A stretch of 64,000 nt of DNA, from positions 2,418,001 through 2,482,000 of the forward strand of contig NZ_CP108427.1 of NCBI RefSeq assembly GCF_035982055.1. The letters run 5' to 3'. Of this stretch, positions 8,491-16,788 are shown in pieces. A program made the position numbers and the translations under genes. The stretch comes from Streptomyces sp. NBC_01288 (GTDB lineage Bacteria; Actinomycetota; Actinomycetes; Streptomycetales; Streptomycetaceae). Position 1 is the first letter of the stretch; each line of letters starts with the position of its first letter. The notes under the pieces are model-generated. The model searched no databases, was not told the DNA's origin, and saw only the letters and a list, made by a program, of their open reading frames with translations.

Positions 8491-9873
8491 TCAACGGCCG
8501 GCTGGGACAGAGGTGGCGGAGCCGCCGGACGAGGCGGCGAAATAGTTCCGGCACAGCCCCTGGCGCCGGGCGTCCCACACCATGTAGCTGCCGAGGACGA
8601 GCTGGACGAGGCTGCGCCGGACGCCCTCCCAGCTGTCGGCGAAGCGCATCACCGCGAGCCGGGTCCGGCTGCGGACCTCGGCCCCGGTGCGCGGGATCAG
8701 CAGGCAGGGACCGCGGCTCGGCAGCGAACGGGTGTGTTCCACCGAGGAGTCGAGTCGGAAGCGGCGCAGGATCTCCTCCGCCGCGACCCGCATGGTGAGG
8801 ACGGCGAAACCGCGCGCCGGGCAGGGACGGTTGGCGGTCACCCCGAACGGGATGAAGGCCGAGGGCCTGGTGTCCGGGTCCAGCCACCGGTCGGGGTCGA
8901 ACGCGTCGCCTCCGGACCCTTGGTACTCGGGGTAGTTGAACAGCAGGACCGAACCGGCCGGGATGGGGTCCCGCCCGTCCCGGGGGATCTCCCCCGAGGT
9001 GATCCGGTGGGCCACTCCGAAGAGCGGGAAGTGTTGCAGCGTCTCGTTGATCACCCGGTCGAGGAAGTCCGGGTCCTCCGCTCCGGACGCCAGACGGTCC
9101 TGCACCGGGCGGTGGGTGGCGAGGGCCAGCAGCAGATGGGCCATCGCCTCCGACATCTGCACGACCGCGGTGTTGAAGAACGTGCCCTGGAGGTAGTACG
9201 CCTGCTCCCGCGGGGTGAGTGTGGCCGGCAGCGGGCCGGGCGGCGGGTCATGGGCGAGTCGGTCCCGCAGGTGGGCGGTGAGGCGGGCCCGGCGGTCCAT
9301 GTGGCGCAGGCCGGTGCACTTCAGGGCGCTGACCACGTCGTCCGCGTTCGCGGTGATCAGGTCCCGGACGTGCCGTGGACAGGGTGCGCGGAAGACGACC
9401 TCGTAGTAGACCTCGGCCCAGAGCGGCATCATCAGGTCGCGCAGTCTGACCCGGTGCACGCGCGCGTGGCCGTCGAGTTCGTCGAGCACCCGGCGGGTGC
9501 AGCGGCCGACCAGCTCCGTCCACCGCTCACGGGACAGCCCGGCCAGGATCTGCCGGGTGGTCCGGGCCACGTCGTCGTAGCGCGGTCCCGGCTCCAGGTG
9601 CTCCTGGTGCACCTCCGGGCCCGGCGACAGCCAGTACCAGAACAGGTCGGAGAGCGCGGCGCCCCGGCTGCGGCCGTTGGCCGCCGGATGTCCGTACACC
9701 TTCTTGAACTCCTCGGCGGGCACCTCCTTGCCCGGAGCCCGGACCCCTTCCTCGCCGCCCACCCAGGCGAAGATCCGCACCCGCAGCGCGATCACGGTCC
9801 TGGGCAGCCAGTACGGCAGACCGGCCACCAGGATCAGGGCCGGGCCCAGAACGAGCCAACCGGTGGTGCTCAC
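8491..9873 (-). CDS. Membrane-anchored cytochrome P450-like protein, divergent ExxR
   Basis: About 460 residues with an N-terminal hydrophobic anchor (about 7-28), unusual for bacterial P450s, which are normally soluble. The K-helix reads N-E-T-L-Q-H-F-P, so the arginine of the ExxR motif is glutamine. The heme loop reads P-F-G-V-T-A-N-R-P-C-P-A-R-G: the R-x-C is present, but the Phe lies one residue further from the Cys than in the usual FGxGxRxCxG, and the I-helix AGxxT is not evident. The start is the GTG at 9873, which overlaps the upstream stop as GTGA; a much longer open frame is spurious. A P450 fold and thiolate ligand look likely, but normal monooxygenase chemistry is uncertain. Confidence 0.8.
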   Translation of the reverse strand: MSTTGWLVLGPALILVAGLPYWLPRTVIALRVRIFAWVGGEEGVRAPGKEVPAEEFKKVYGHPAANGRSRGAALSDLFWYWLSPGPEVHQEHLEPGPRYDDVARTTRQILAGLSRERWTELVGRCTRRVLDELDGHARVHRVRLRDLMMPLWAEVYYEVVFRAPCPRHVRDLITANADDVVSALKCTGLRHMDRRARLTAHLRDRLAHDPPPGPLPATLTPREQAYYLQGTFFNTAVVQMSEAMAHLLLALATHRPVQDRLASGAEDPDFLDRVINETLQHFPLFGVAHRITSGEIPRDGRDPIPAGSVLLFNYPEYQGSGGDAFDPDRWLDPDTRPSAFIPFGVTANRPCPARGFAVLTMRVAAEEILRRFRLDSSVEHTRSLPSRGPCLLIPRTGAEVRSRTRLAVMRFADSWEGVRRSLVQLVLGSYMVWDARRQGLCRNYFAASSGGSATSVPAGR

Positions 9874-11012
9874 GCGACCACCCCGCCGAATCGTCGGTCC
9901 GCCCCTGGTGTCACGGCGGGACCGGGCACGGGACCCCACGCGGGCATCCGGACCAGATCGGGTGTCAGGTCGGCGAGTCCGGACGCCCCGCACAGGGCCA
10001 GGGTGTCGTCGAGTTCGTCCCGCAGCAGTTCGAGGAGGCGCCGTACGCCCTTCTCGCCGCCCTCGGCCAGTGCCCACATCACGGGTCGGCCGATGCCCAC
10101 CGCGGACGCGCCGAGCGCCAGCGCCTTGACCGCGTCGGTGCCGCGCCGGACGCCTCCGTCCAGCACGACCGGGATGCGCCCTTCGACCGCGGCCAGGATC
10201 TCGGGCAGCAGCTCCAACGTGGCGGGGACGGTGTCGAGTTGGCGGCCGCCGTGGTTCGACAGCAACAGCCCGTCGACGCCGTGCCGGACCGCGAGCCGGG
10301 CGTCCTCCGGGTGCAGGACACCCTTGAGCAGGACGGGCAGCGAAGTGATGCCGCGCAGCCAGTCGATGTGTTCCCAGTTCAGTTCGGGGGACATGGCGAT
10401 CTGGCGTACGTGGCCGCGCTCGCCGTCGCGCAGGTCCACCAGGTTCTCGCAGCGCAGGCCGGGCGGCAGGTCGTGGAAGCCGTTGCGCCGGTTGCGCTCG
10501 CCCGCGCCCAGCACCGGCGAGTCCACGGTGACCACGAGCGCGGTGCACCCCGCGTCGGTGGCCCGCCGCACCAACGTCTCGGTGATGTCCGGGTCGGGCT
10601 GGATGTAGAGCTGAAACCACAGGGGTACGTCGTCGCCGGCCGCGCGGGCCGCGTCGGCGATCTCGCCCACGGCCACCGTGGACGCCATGGCCGCGATCAT
10701 GATCACGCCGGCCGCGGCGGCGGCCCGGGCGGTCGCCAACTCCCCCTCCGGGTCGACCAGTTTGTGGAAGGCGGTCGGGGAGAGCAGGACCGGCAGGCTC
10801 GCCCGGCTGCCGAGCAGGCTGATGCCCAACTCCCGTTCGGCACTCCCCCGCAGCACCCGGGGCAGCAGCTGCAAACGCCCGAACGCCGCCTCGTTGGCCC
10901 GTACGGTGATCTCGTCACGTGCCCCGCCGGCGATGAAGTCGGCGTACACGGGGTCCAGTTCGGCGCGCGCCGCGGTCTCGAAGTCGCGGACGGTGTACCG
11001 CATGCCGCTCAC
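9870..11012 (-). CDS. FMN-dependent alpha-hydroxy-acid oxidase/dehydrogenase
   Basis: A 380-residue (beta/alpha)8 flavoenzyme of the lactate/glycolate oxidase family. Visible motifs are S-N-H-G-G-R-Q-L-D with the catalytic His near residue 255, D-G-G-V-R-R-G-T-D-A-V-K-A-L-A-L-G-A for FMN phosphate binding, and the W-F-Q-L-Y strand. Substrates would be 2-hydroxy acids or analogous alpha-hydroxy/amino groups; MftD of mycofactocin synthesis is a family member acting on a peptide-derived group. The GTG at 11012 overlaps the previous stop as GTGA; an internal ATG at 11003 is an alternative. It is coupled at both ends within the operon. Confidence 0.92.
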   Translation of the reverse strand: MSGMRYTVRDFETAARAELDPVYADFIAGGARDEITVRANEAAFGRLQLLPRVLRGSAERELGISLLGSRASLPVLLSPTAFHKLVDPEGELATARAAAAAGVIMIAAMASTVAVGEIADAARAAGDDVPLWFQLYIQPDPDITETLVRRATDAGCTALVVTVDSPVLGAGERNRRNGFHDLPPGLRCENLVDLRDGERGHVRQIAMSPELNWEHIDWLRGITSLPVLLKGVLHPEDARLAVRHGVDGLLLSNHGGRQLDTVPATLELLPEILAAVEGRIPVVLDGGVRRGTDAVKALALGASAVGIGRPVMWALAEGGEKGVRRLLELLRDELDDTLALCGASGLADLTPDLVRMPAWGPVPGPAVTPGADRRFGGVVA

Positions 11013-12598
11013 CGCCCGGCGGGGCTCGGTCGGCGGGCCTGCTCGCGGGCGAAGAACGCGGCCAGCGGGGCGTGGTGGACCTCCGGGTGGTCCCAGTGGT
11101 TCTCCAGGTTCTCGGCCATGTGATGGGTGCCGAGAAGTTCACCGCCGCCATGGTGGCGGATCACCGGGTGGAGGTACGCCGCGTCGAAGGCGTCGTCGAC
11201 CGAGTTCTGGGCGGTGCGGCGCACGGTGATGTCGAAGGGGTCGACCTTGTCGTGGTCGGGGCCGTACTCCAGGGTGACTGTGAAGTAGTCGCCGCTGTCG
11301 GGGAGTTGGCGTTCGTGGGCGTACGCGACCGGCACCTCCTCGTGGTACCTGGCCGGTTCGCCGGGTGGTGTGACGATCAGGTCCCCGATGACGCCGAACT
11401 GCTGCCACAGTGCCGAACTGCGGTTGACCCGGTCCACCACGGCGTCCGCCAGCGCGGCCGGGTCGCTCTCCAACCGCCGGTGCGGCCAGGGCTGTTCGTG
11501 GTGGCGTTCGTCGAGGATGTGGCTCAGGGCGCGTACGGCGTACCGGAATCCGTGGATGAAGCCACCGGTGGACTTCTTGAAGTCGCGCTGCTGCATGAGC
11601 GTTCCGGCGAAGTAGAGGCCGGGCACGTTCACCGACTCGTACGCCGGGGAGAGGGCGGCGAACCGGTCGTCGATGACCAGGGTGGGGCTGCTCGCCGGGT
11701 CGAACACCGAGGCGTCGAAGCGGAATCCGGTGCAGACGATCACCCGGTCGTAGCGGAGTTCCTTCACGACCTCGTCGGCCCGGGAGAAGCTGAAGCGGAC
11801 CCGGTACCTGCCGTCGGGGTCCTTCTCGACGGACAGCACGTTTCCGTCCAACAGGGCGTTCTGGGACTTGAGTTGGTAAGTGTCGAGGAAGTTGTTGTTG
11901 ACCGCGCGGAGATGGCCGACGTAGTGGCTGTTCCAGGCCATGCGGACCGAGTGCGGGCCGGCGACATGGATGACGGCAGCGGTCTCGACAAGGTTGTCAG
12001 CGGTCTCCAGGGCGGAGTTTCCCTTGCCGATGATCAGGACGCGCCGGTCGGTGAAGTCCTCGGGGTCCACGGAGACGACGGAGTAGTCCTCGGCCGTCTC
12101 GATGCCGGGGATGTCCGGGGTGTTGGGCCGGGTCAGTCCGGTGGCCATGATCAGCCGACGGGCGCGGTGTTCGTGACCGTGCTGATCGGTGACGGTGAAG
12201 CCGTCCTCGTCGCGCCGGATCCGCACGACCCGGGTGTCGTAGGCGATGTCCAGCTTGAACGCCTCGGCGAAGTCGGCGAGATAGCGCACCAGGTCGTCGG
12301 CGTGCGGGAAGTAACGCTTGCTGTAGCGGCTGAAGAGCAGGTGCGGGTCCGGGGACAGCAGCGAGTTCCAGTCCATCCGGAGGTTCAGTTCGGGATCGTC
12401 GGTGCCGTTGTACACCTTGTTGATGGAGATCAGCTTGCGGTGGCGGGGGAAGGTGCCGAAGAACGTGCCGGGGGCGTGGCCGCTCTCCAGGATCCGGTAT
12501 CCGTGCCCGGCCGCCTGGAGTAACTGCCCGAGCTGGAGCCCGGCGGGACCCGCGCCGACCACGAGGTAGTCCAGACGCTCACTGTGCGTGGAGTTCAC
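11009..12598 (-). CDS. FOXRED2-like FAD/NAD(P)-dependent flavoprotein
   Basis: A 529-residue protein with an FAD GxGxxG at V-G-A-G-P-A-G (about 14-20), a second nucleotide-binding G-K-G-N-S-A-L-E-T-A motif near 188, and the ATG motif (M-A-T-G-L-T-R-P). It resembles flavin-containing monooxygenases and more closely the FOXRED2 type, with an extra C-terminal beta-rich domain of about 150 residues. It is the first enzyme gene of the operon; the GTG at 12598 follows AAGGAG six bases upstream. It probably oxidises a hydrophobic or peptide substrate together with the next two oxidoreductases; no substrate can be named. Confidence 0.85.
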   Translation of the reverse strand: MNSTHSERLDYLVVGAGPAGLQLGQLLQAAGHGYRILESGHAPGTFFGTFPRHRKLISINKVYNGTDDPELNLRMDWNSLLSPDPHLLFSRYSKRYFPHADDLVRYLADFAEAFKLDIAYDTRVVRIRRDEDGFTVTDQHGHEHRARRLIMATGLTRPNTPDIPGIETAEDYSVVSVDPEDFTDRRVLIIGKGNSALETADNLVETAAVIHVAGPHSVRMAWNSHYVGHLRAVNNNFLDTYQLKSQNALLDGNVLSVEKDPDGRYRVRFSFSRADEVVKELRYDRVIVCTGFRFDASVFDPASSPTLVIDDRFAALSPAYESVNVPGLYFAGTLMQQRDFKKSTGGFIHGFRYAVRALSHILDERHHEQPWPHRRLESDPAALADAVVDRVNRSSALWQQFGVIGDLIVTPPGEPARYHEEVPVAYAHERQLPDSGDYFTVTLEYGPDHDKVDPFDITVRRTAQNSVDDAFDAAYLHPVIRHHGGGELLGTHHMAENLENHWDHPEVHHAPLAAFFAREQARRPSPAGR

Positions 12599-12604
12599 GG
12601 AACT

Positions 12605-12610
12605 CTCCTT
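12605..12610 (-). promoter_or_regulatory. Ribosome binding site AAGGAG of the flavoprotein gene
   Basis: AAGGAG on the minus strand, six bases before the GTG at 12598; it fixes that start codon. Confidence 0.8.
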
Positions 12611-12753
12611 CTGCTCCGGGCGGGGACATGCCCGGAGGAGGGTGGGGGGTGACAGATGAGGGGTGAGGAAGGACGGCCGCCGTCGCGTGACGACGCGTCC
12701 TGGCCGGGCGCTGTTCCTGCGAGGTGCCGTCCGGGCGCGTCAGCTATGGCCGG

Positions 12754-12852
12754 TCAGCCGGAATGGTCGCGCCTCGTCGGCGGACAGAGCGATTCGGGAG
12801 CGGTCGCCGTGGGGGCCGAGGACAACGTGGCCGGGCGTTCTGGCAGGGGCAT
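12754..12852 (-). CDS. 32-aa small ORF, candidate precursor or leader peptide
   Basis: A 33-codon ORF whose ATG (12852) is preceded by a perfect GGAGGG (12859-12864) at six bases. The peptide is Pro/Ala/Thr-rich, begins M-P-L-P-E-R-P, has one Cys (23) and ends C-P-P-T-R-R-D-H-S-G. It lies 155 bases upstream of the flavoprotein operon on the same strand, with a 7+7 inverted repeat just 5' of its ribosome-binding site. This placement suits a RiPP precursor or a regulatory leader peptide. A second frame (48 codons, 12744-12890) overlaps it but has no Shine-Dalgarno and poorer codon use. It matches no precursor family I know. Confidence 0.4.
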   Translation of the reverse strand: MPLPERPATLSSAPTATAPESLCPPTRRDHSG

Positions 12853-12867
12853 TGCAGACCCTCCATC

Positions 12868-12886
12868 AGATTTCCCTTTGAAATCT
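12868..12886. promoter_or_regulatory. Operator-like inverted repeat upstream of the small ORF
   Basis: agatttc-ccttt-gaaatct, perfect 7-bp arms with a 5-bp centre. AT-rich in a very GC-rich context, and it ends four bases 5' of the GGAGGG site at 12859-12864. It could be a repressor site or a translation-controlling hairpin for the small ORF and the downstream operon. The rest of the 12599-13023 interval holds no other convincing gene. Confidence 0.55.
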
Positions 12887-13023
12887 CCATGAGCACGTTA
12901 GTGACGAGCTGTGGACATGGGCAACAGTGGCACCGGGATGACAGCAATCCGACAGGTGACCCCGTCAACTCCCGCTCTTGGAGCAGGGATTGACGCCGAT
13001 GACAGCCACACGACCGACCCGGA

Positions 13024-13668
13024 CTACCCCTGCCGGCTGTCGACGGCCCGGGGTCCGGCCGGAGCGGGCCGGGTCCACGGGATCAGCGCCGGAACGCGGG
13101 CGCGGTAGGCGTCGTAGGACGCACCGAACTGCCCGGCCATCATCCCGTCCTCTCTGCGCACCCGGCGCAGCAGCCACGGCACGGCGACGGCCAGGAACAC
13201 GATCCATATGCCGAAGCCGCAGGCCAGCATCCCGCCGAGGACGAGGCCGAGGAGCCCGGTGTAGATGGGGTGCCGCACTATGCGGTACGGGCCCTCGGTG
13301 CGCAGTTCGTGGTGTTCGTGGACCAGGGGGATGCTGGCCCACATGACGCCCAGCACCCAACGGGCCCACAGCAGCAGCGCGGTGGAGGCGACGGCGAGCA
13401 GGGCGCCCAGGATCGCGAGCTCGGGCTGCCAGTACTGGAGGTGGTGCCAGAAGGAGTCCGGGGTGTGGTTGACCAGGAGGGAGAACGCGCAGCAGCCCGC
13501 GATCAGCAGAGCCCGTTGCGGCAGGGTGCGGCGCAGGCCTCGCGCCCAGCCGCGCGACCCGGCCTCGCCCTTCACGCCGAAGTAGATGGCGCCCGCGATC
13601 CAGGCCACGAGGAAGATCGCGACGCAGATGCCGGTGAGAGCGACAAGTGCGGAATGTAGTGAGCTCAT
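13024..13668 (-). CDS. Isoprenylcysteine methyltransferase (ICMT)-like membrane protein
   Basis: A 214-residue protein with four to five hydrophobic segments and the conserved C-terminal R-T-E-G-P-Y-R-I-V-R-H-P-I-Y-T-G motif that binds S-adenosylmethionine in the ICMT/PEMT membrane methyltransferase family. Bacterial members methylate lipids, isoprenoid-like groups or unknown small molecules. The ATG at 13668 begins directly at the first membrane helix. It is divergent from the MpaB-type gene and separated from it by an interval with inverted and direct repeats. Confidence 0.85.
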   Translation of the reverse strand: MSSLHSALVALTGICVAIFLVAWIAGAIYFGVKGEAGSRGWARGLRRTLPQRALLIAGCCAFSLLVNHTPDSFWHHLQYWQPELAILGALLAVASTALLLWARWVLGVMWASIPLVHEHHELRTEGPYRIVRHPIYTGLLGLVLGGMLACGFGIWIVFLAVAVPWLLRRVRREDGMMAGQFGASYDAYRARVPALIPWTRPAPAGPRAVDSRQG

Positions 13669-13727
13669 GGCACAAGGCTGCGCCCCGACCCGCGTCGATC
13701 ACCACCACCCACGGGCTGATTCAGCGG

Positions 13728-13745
13728 CTCCACCCTCGGGTGGAG
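13728..13745. promoter_or_regulatory. Operator-like palindrome between divergent genes
   Basis: ctccaccc-tc-gggtggag, perfect 8-bp arms, 60 bases upstream of the ICMT-like start and facing the MpaB gene. It is followed by three spaced near-repeats of atgactcac/atggctcac/atgactccc (about 13750-13782). Together these look like a regulated bidirectional promoter; no regulator gene is adjacent. Confidence 0.45.
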
Positions 13746-13873
13746 ACCCATGACTCACGCTATGGCTCACACCATGACTCCCGGCCGAGGTGACTCAGAT
13801 CACGACGGATCGCGGCATCGGACAGTCCTGCCGCAGCGTCCCCCTTCTGAAAGTCCACGAGGGGGAACCGACC

Positions 13874-14758
13874 GTGCGCCGTGGCTACAAATGGGTCGAC
13901 CGCGAACTGGCCCGGATGGACCCGGACACCGACTGGGAGCGCATGATCTCGCTCTACGTCGGCCACCGCGTCCCCGAGTTCGCGCTGGCGATGATGGTCT
14001 ATCCGGGCACCATGCGCATGATGCGGCCGGGCTTCGGATCCGCCACCCTCGCCCACACCGGGAAGCTGGAGACCCGGCCCCGGCGGCGTTTCGAGGACGG
14101 CAACAAGTTCCTGATGGCCTGGATGGTGGACGGGTTGTCCAGCGCCGCGGGCCGTGAGGCCACCGGACGACTCAATCGCATCCACCTGGCCATCGCCCGT
14201 GGGACACCGCACCTGCCCGGCAACTTCGATGACGTCGACGACTTCGTCTATCCCCTGGTCCTGCTGGCCACGTCCGCCGACCGCGTGCAGACCTCGCTCG
14301 GTCTGCCGGGTACGAGCGAGCACATGAAGACCGCCTGGCATCGCTGGGCGCGGACCCTCTTCCGCCTCCTGGTGCGCGAGTCCGGACCGCTGGCCGACGA
14401 GGCTTTCCCCGAGGACTGGGACGCCATGACCGAGTTCGCCCTGAAGTTTGAATCCCGGCCGTACGAGGGGACGGAGTCCGGCCACCGGGTGGCGACCGCG
14501 ATGATGGAGTTCTTCGCCGAGTACTGGTTCCCCACCCCCTTACGGGCGTTCGGCAGGGACCTGACCCGGTATCTCGCCGGCGAGCGGGTCTGCCGGCTCC
14601 ATCGGATCGGTTGGCTCTCCCCTCGCCGAGAGCGTGCCGTCCGCCTCTTCCTGAAGTCCGCGTTCCTCGCCCAGCGTCTGCTGCCCGACTACCGCAGGCC
14701 GCTTCCCCAGCGGCTACGGCAGACCCGGCGCGGGCGGTCCGCCGCGAGCACCCCCTGA
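13874..14758 (+). CDS. MpaB/DUF2236-type oxygenase-like protein
   Basis: About 294 residues. It shows the DUF2236 (latex-clearing protein/MpaB) pattern: an early aromatic/arginine-rich helix, E-T-R-P-R-R-R-F-E-D-G, a middle R-L-N-R-I-H-L-A-I segment and R-x-W-x-R-x-L-F-R. The family are b-type-heme or related oxygenases acting on hydrophobic polymers and terpenoids. The GTG at 13874 follows GAGGGGG; an upstream in-frame GTG (13790) would add 28 residues without coding character. It converges on the flavin reductase gene 12 bases away. Confidence 0.75.
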   Translation: MRRGYKWVDRELARMDPDTDWERMISLYVGHRVPEFALAMMVYPGTMRMMRPGFGSATLAHTGKLETRPRRRFEDGNKFLMAWMVDGLSSAAGREATGRLNRIHLAIARGTPHLPGNFDDVDDFVYPLVLLATSADRVQTSLGLPGTSEHMKTAWHRWARTLFRLLVRESGPLADEAFPEDWDAMTEFALKFESRPYEGTESGHRVATAMMEFFAEYWFPTPLRAFGRDLTRYLAGERVCRLHRIGWLSPRRERAVRLFLKSAFLAQRLLPDYRRPLPQRLRQTRRGRSAASTP

Positions 14759-14770
14759 GCGTGCAGCGCC

Positions 14771-15298
14771 TCAACTACCCAGCATCTTCAAGGTCCTTCG
14801 ATGCCACACCAACGGACTCCTCTCCTCGTCGGACCGCATGGCGAGCACCCGCAGCACGATGATGTCGTGGTCGCCGGCCGGATAGCTGTGCTCGACGGTG
14901 CACTCCAGCCACACCGGTGCGCCGTCGAGGAAGATCGCGCCGGATTCCGCCTCCACCGTGCGCAGGTCGGTGAAGCGGCCCGCCTTGCTGCGGGAGCCGA
15001 GCTGACGGGCCTTGTCGCCGTGGCCCTCGCCCAGGACGGAGATTCCGATGGCCTGTGCGCGGGACAGCAACGGCCAGGTGGTCGAGGTGTGTTGCACGGC
15101 GAAGGAGACCATGGGCGGGTTGTGGGAGACGCCGACCGCGAACGACGAGACGATCATGACAGTCGGGTCGCCGTGTACGCGTGCGGAGAGCGCCGCGACG
15201 CCCGACGGGAACCCGGAGAACGCCCGCGTGATCTCCCCGGGGTCCGAGGTGATGCCGTCCAGATCCTCCAGGCCGGCCATGCCTTCCGTTGCCGTCAT
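14771..15298 (-). CDS. Flavin reductase (FMN-binding split-barrel)
   Basis: A 175-residue enzyme with the HpaC/RutF-type pattern: [10 protein letters not shown] then a T/S-V-M-I-V-S-S-F segment, P-P-M-V-S-F-A and a C-terminal G-D-H-D-I-I-V-L. The ATG at 15298 follows GGGGG at seven bases; an earlier start (15328) is possible but lacks a site. It supplies reduced FMN to flavin-dependent monooxygenases, matching the two LLM-type oxygenases encoded upstream in the same minus-strand unit. It is the last gene of that unit, 49 bases after the MFS transporter. Confidence 0.88.
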   Translation of the reverse strand: MTATEGMAGLEDLDGITSDPGEITRAFSGFPSGVAALSARVHGDPTVMIVSSFAVGVSHNPPMVSFAVQHTSTTWPLLSRAQAIGISVLGEGHGDKARQLGSRSKAGRFTDLRTVEAESGAIFLDGAPVWLECTVEHSYPAGDHDIIVLRVLAMRSDEERSPLVWHRRTLKMLGS

Positions 15299-15347
15299 CG
15301 TGCAACCCCCGTCCGCATCGGTCCTCATGACGCCTCGTCACGACTCA

Positions 15348-16787
15348 TCACGCGACTCCTGTGGGTAGTTGCGGCGCGGCGGACACCGGCAAGGGTCCGT
15401 TGCCGGGAGGCTCGCTATGGAGGAGTGCGCACGCGAGGAGGCAGAGCACTCCGACCGCCGCGAGCCCGCCGAGTGTCGTCGCGTAGCCGTGGCCGGCCAG
15501 CAGGACCGCGCACACCGCGCTGCCCAGCACCGCGCCGAGTTGCTTCATCGCGTTGAAGGTTCCGGACGCCGCCCCGACCTCGTCCGGCCCGACCGAGGTC
15601 ACCGCAGCGATCGAAAGGGGCGACCAGACAAAGGAGTTGGCGACTCCGTACACCGCGAAGGTGGCGGTCAGTGCGGAGATCGGGGCGTCCGTCGCGACGA
15701 GCACCGCCGACGTCCCAATGGACAGGACCAGGGCGCCGGAGCCGATGACGGCGACCGCGCGGGACCCGATCCCGTTGTTGAGCCGGGCCGACACCGGCGC
15801 CCCCAACAGGCAGACCACGCCCATCGGTACGAGGGTGAGGGCAGCCGCGCCGGCATCGAGCCCGCGCTCCCGCTGGAGGTAGAGCATCAGCGGAATCATC
15901 GCCGACCCGGAGCAGAAGGCCGCCGCCGCACCGGCCCAGGCCGCGACGACGAACCCCCGGCTGCGCAACAACTCGACGGGAACCAGGGCGCGTTGACCGT
16001 CCCGGCGCTGGAACCACACCACGCCCGCGACCACCAACACGCCGACAACGACGAGCAACCACCGTGGCACGCCCAGCACTTCGCCACTGGTCGCATCCGT
16101 CCCCTGTATGCCGATCACCAGCGCACCGACCCCGCTCGCGTTCGCGCAGATCGCCCACACCGGGATGCGCGCCTCCTGCCGCGGCAGGACCGGCACGAAC
16201 ACGGCCACGGCCACCAACGCACCGACACCGACGGGGACGTTGACCCAGAACACCGCGGGCCAGCCCCCGGCGGCGACAAGGAAACCGCCCAGCAACGGCC
16301 CGACAGCCACCGCCACTCCCCCGACCGCGCCCCACACCCCGAGCGCTACGGCGAGCCGCGGCGGCCGGAACAGCGCCTTGATGAGGGTCAGGCACTGCGG
16401 TGTCATCAGCGCGGCCCCGATGCCCTGCACCACCCGCCACGCGACAAGTGCCGTGATGGAGGCGGCGGTTGCGCACAGCAGCGACCCGAGCGTGAAGGCC
16501 GCCAGCCCGACCAGGTGGACGCGCCGATGGCCGTAGCGATCCCCCAGCCGTCCCGCGACGACCAACGGGACCGCGTAGGCGATGAGATAGCCGCTGTTGA
16601 CCCACATCGCGGCCGTCTCGTCGGCGTGCAGCCCGCTGATCAGGGACGGCAGCGCGACCGAGGTGATCGTGCTGTCCAGCAGGAGCATGAAGAACCCGGT
16701 GCAGAGACTGCCGAGGGCGAGCCAGTCGCGCCGCCCGCCCGCGCCCCCATCCCCACCCGCAATCGCACCCGCACTCACCACAGGCAT
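15348..16787 (-). CDS. MFS transporter, DHA2 (14-TM) type
   Basis: A 479-residue transporter with about 14 hydrophobic segments. Motif A is L-G-D-R-Y-G-H-R-R after the second helix, and G-P-L-L-G-G resembles motif C of drug:H+ antiporters. It starts at the ATG at 16787, immediately after the stop of the upstream LLM monooxygenase gene (TGAG-ATG), so the two are translationally coupled. In this operon it may export a toxic intermediate or move the substrate; family knowledge favours export. Confidence 0.88.
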   Translation of the reverse strand: MPVVSAGAIAGGDGGAGGRRDWLALGSLCTGFFMLLLDSTITSVALPSLISGLHADETAAMWVNSGYLIAYAVPLVVAGRLGDRYGHRRVHLVGLAAFTLGSLLCATAASITALVAWRVVQGIGAALMTPQCLTLIKALFRPPRLAVALGVWGAVGGVAVAVGPLLGGFLVAAGGWPAVFWVNVPVGVGALVAVAVFVPVLPRQEARIPVWAICANASGVGALVIGIQGTDATSGEVLGVPRWLLVVVGVLVVAGVVWFQRRDGQRALVPVELLRSRGFVVAAWAGAAAAFCSGSAMIPLMLYLQRERGLDAGAAALTLVPMGVVCLLGAPVSARLNNGIGSRAVAVIGSGALVLSIGTSAVLVATDAPISALTATFAVYGVANSFVWSPLSIAAVTSVGPDEVGAASGTFNAMKQLGAVLGSAVCAVLLAGHGYATTLGGLAAVGVLCLLACALLHSEPPGNGPLPVSAAPQLPTGVA

Positions 16788-16788
16788 C

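Noticed and set aside
8098..10608. 836-codon plus-strand open frame
   Set aside because: Antisense to the antiporter, P450-like and FMN oxidase genes; no domain visible.
12744..12890. 48-aa Cys/Arg/Pro-rich minus-strand ORF overlapping the 32-aa ORF
   Set aside because: No ribosome-binding site before its ATG and poor third-position GC; the overlapping 32-codon frame has a perfect site.
12656..12892. 78-codon plus-strand ORF in the same interval
   Set aside because: No Shine-Dalgarno, no motif, and overlaps the better-supported minus-strand ORF and its inverted repeat.
13790..13873. Upstream GTG extension of the MpaB-type protein
   Set aside because: Runs through repeat-rich promoter-like DNA; the GTG at 13874 has GAGGGGG upstream.
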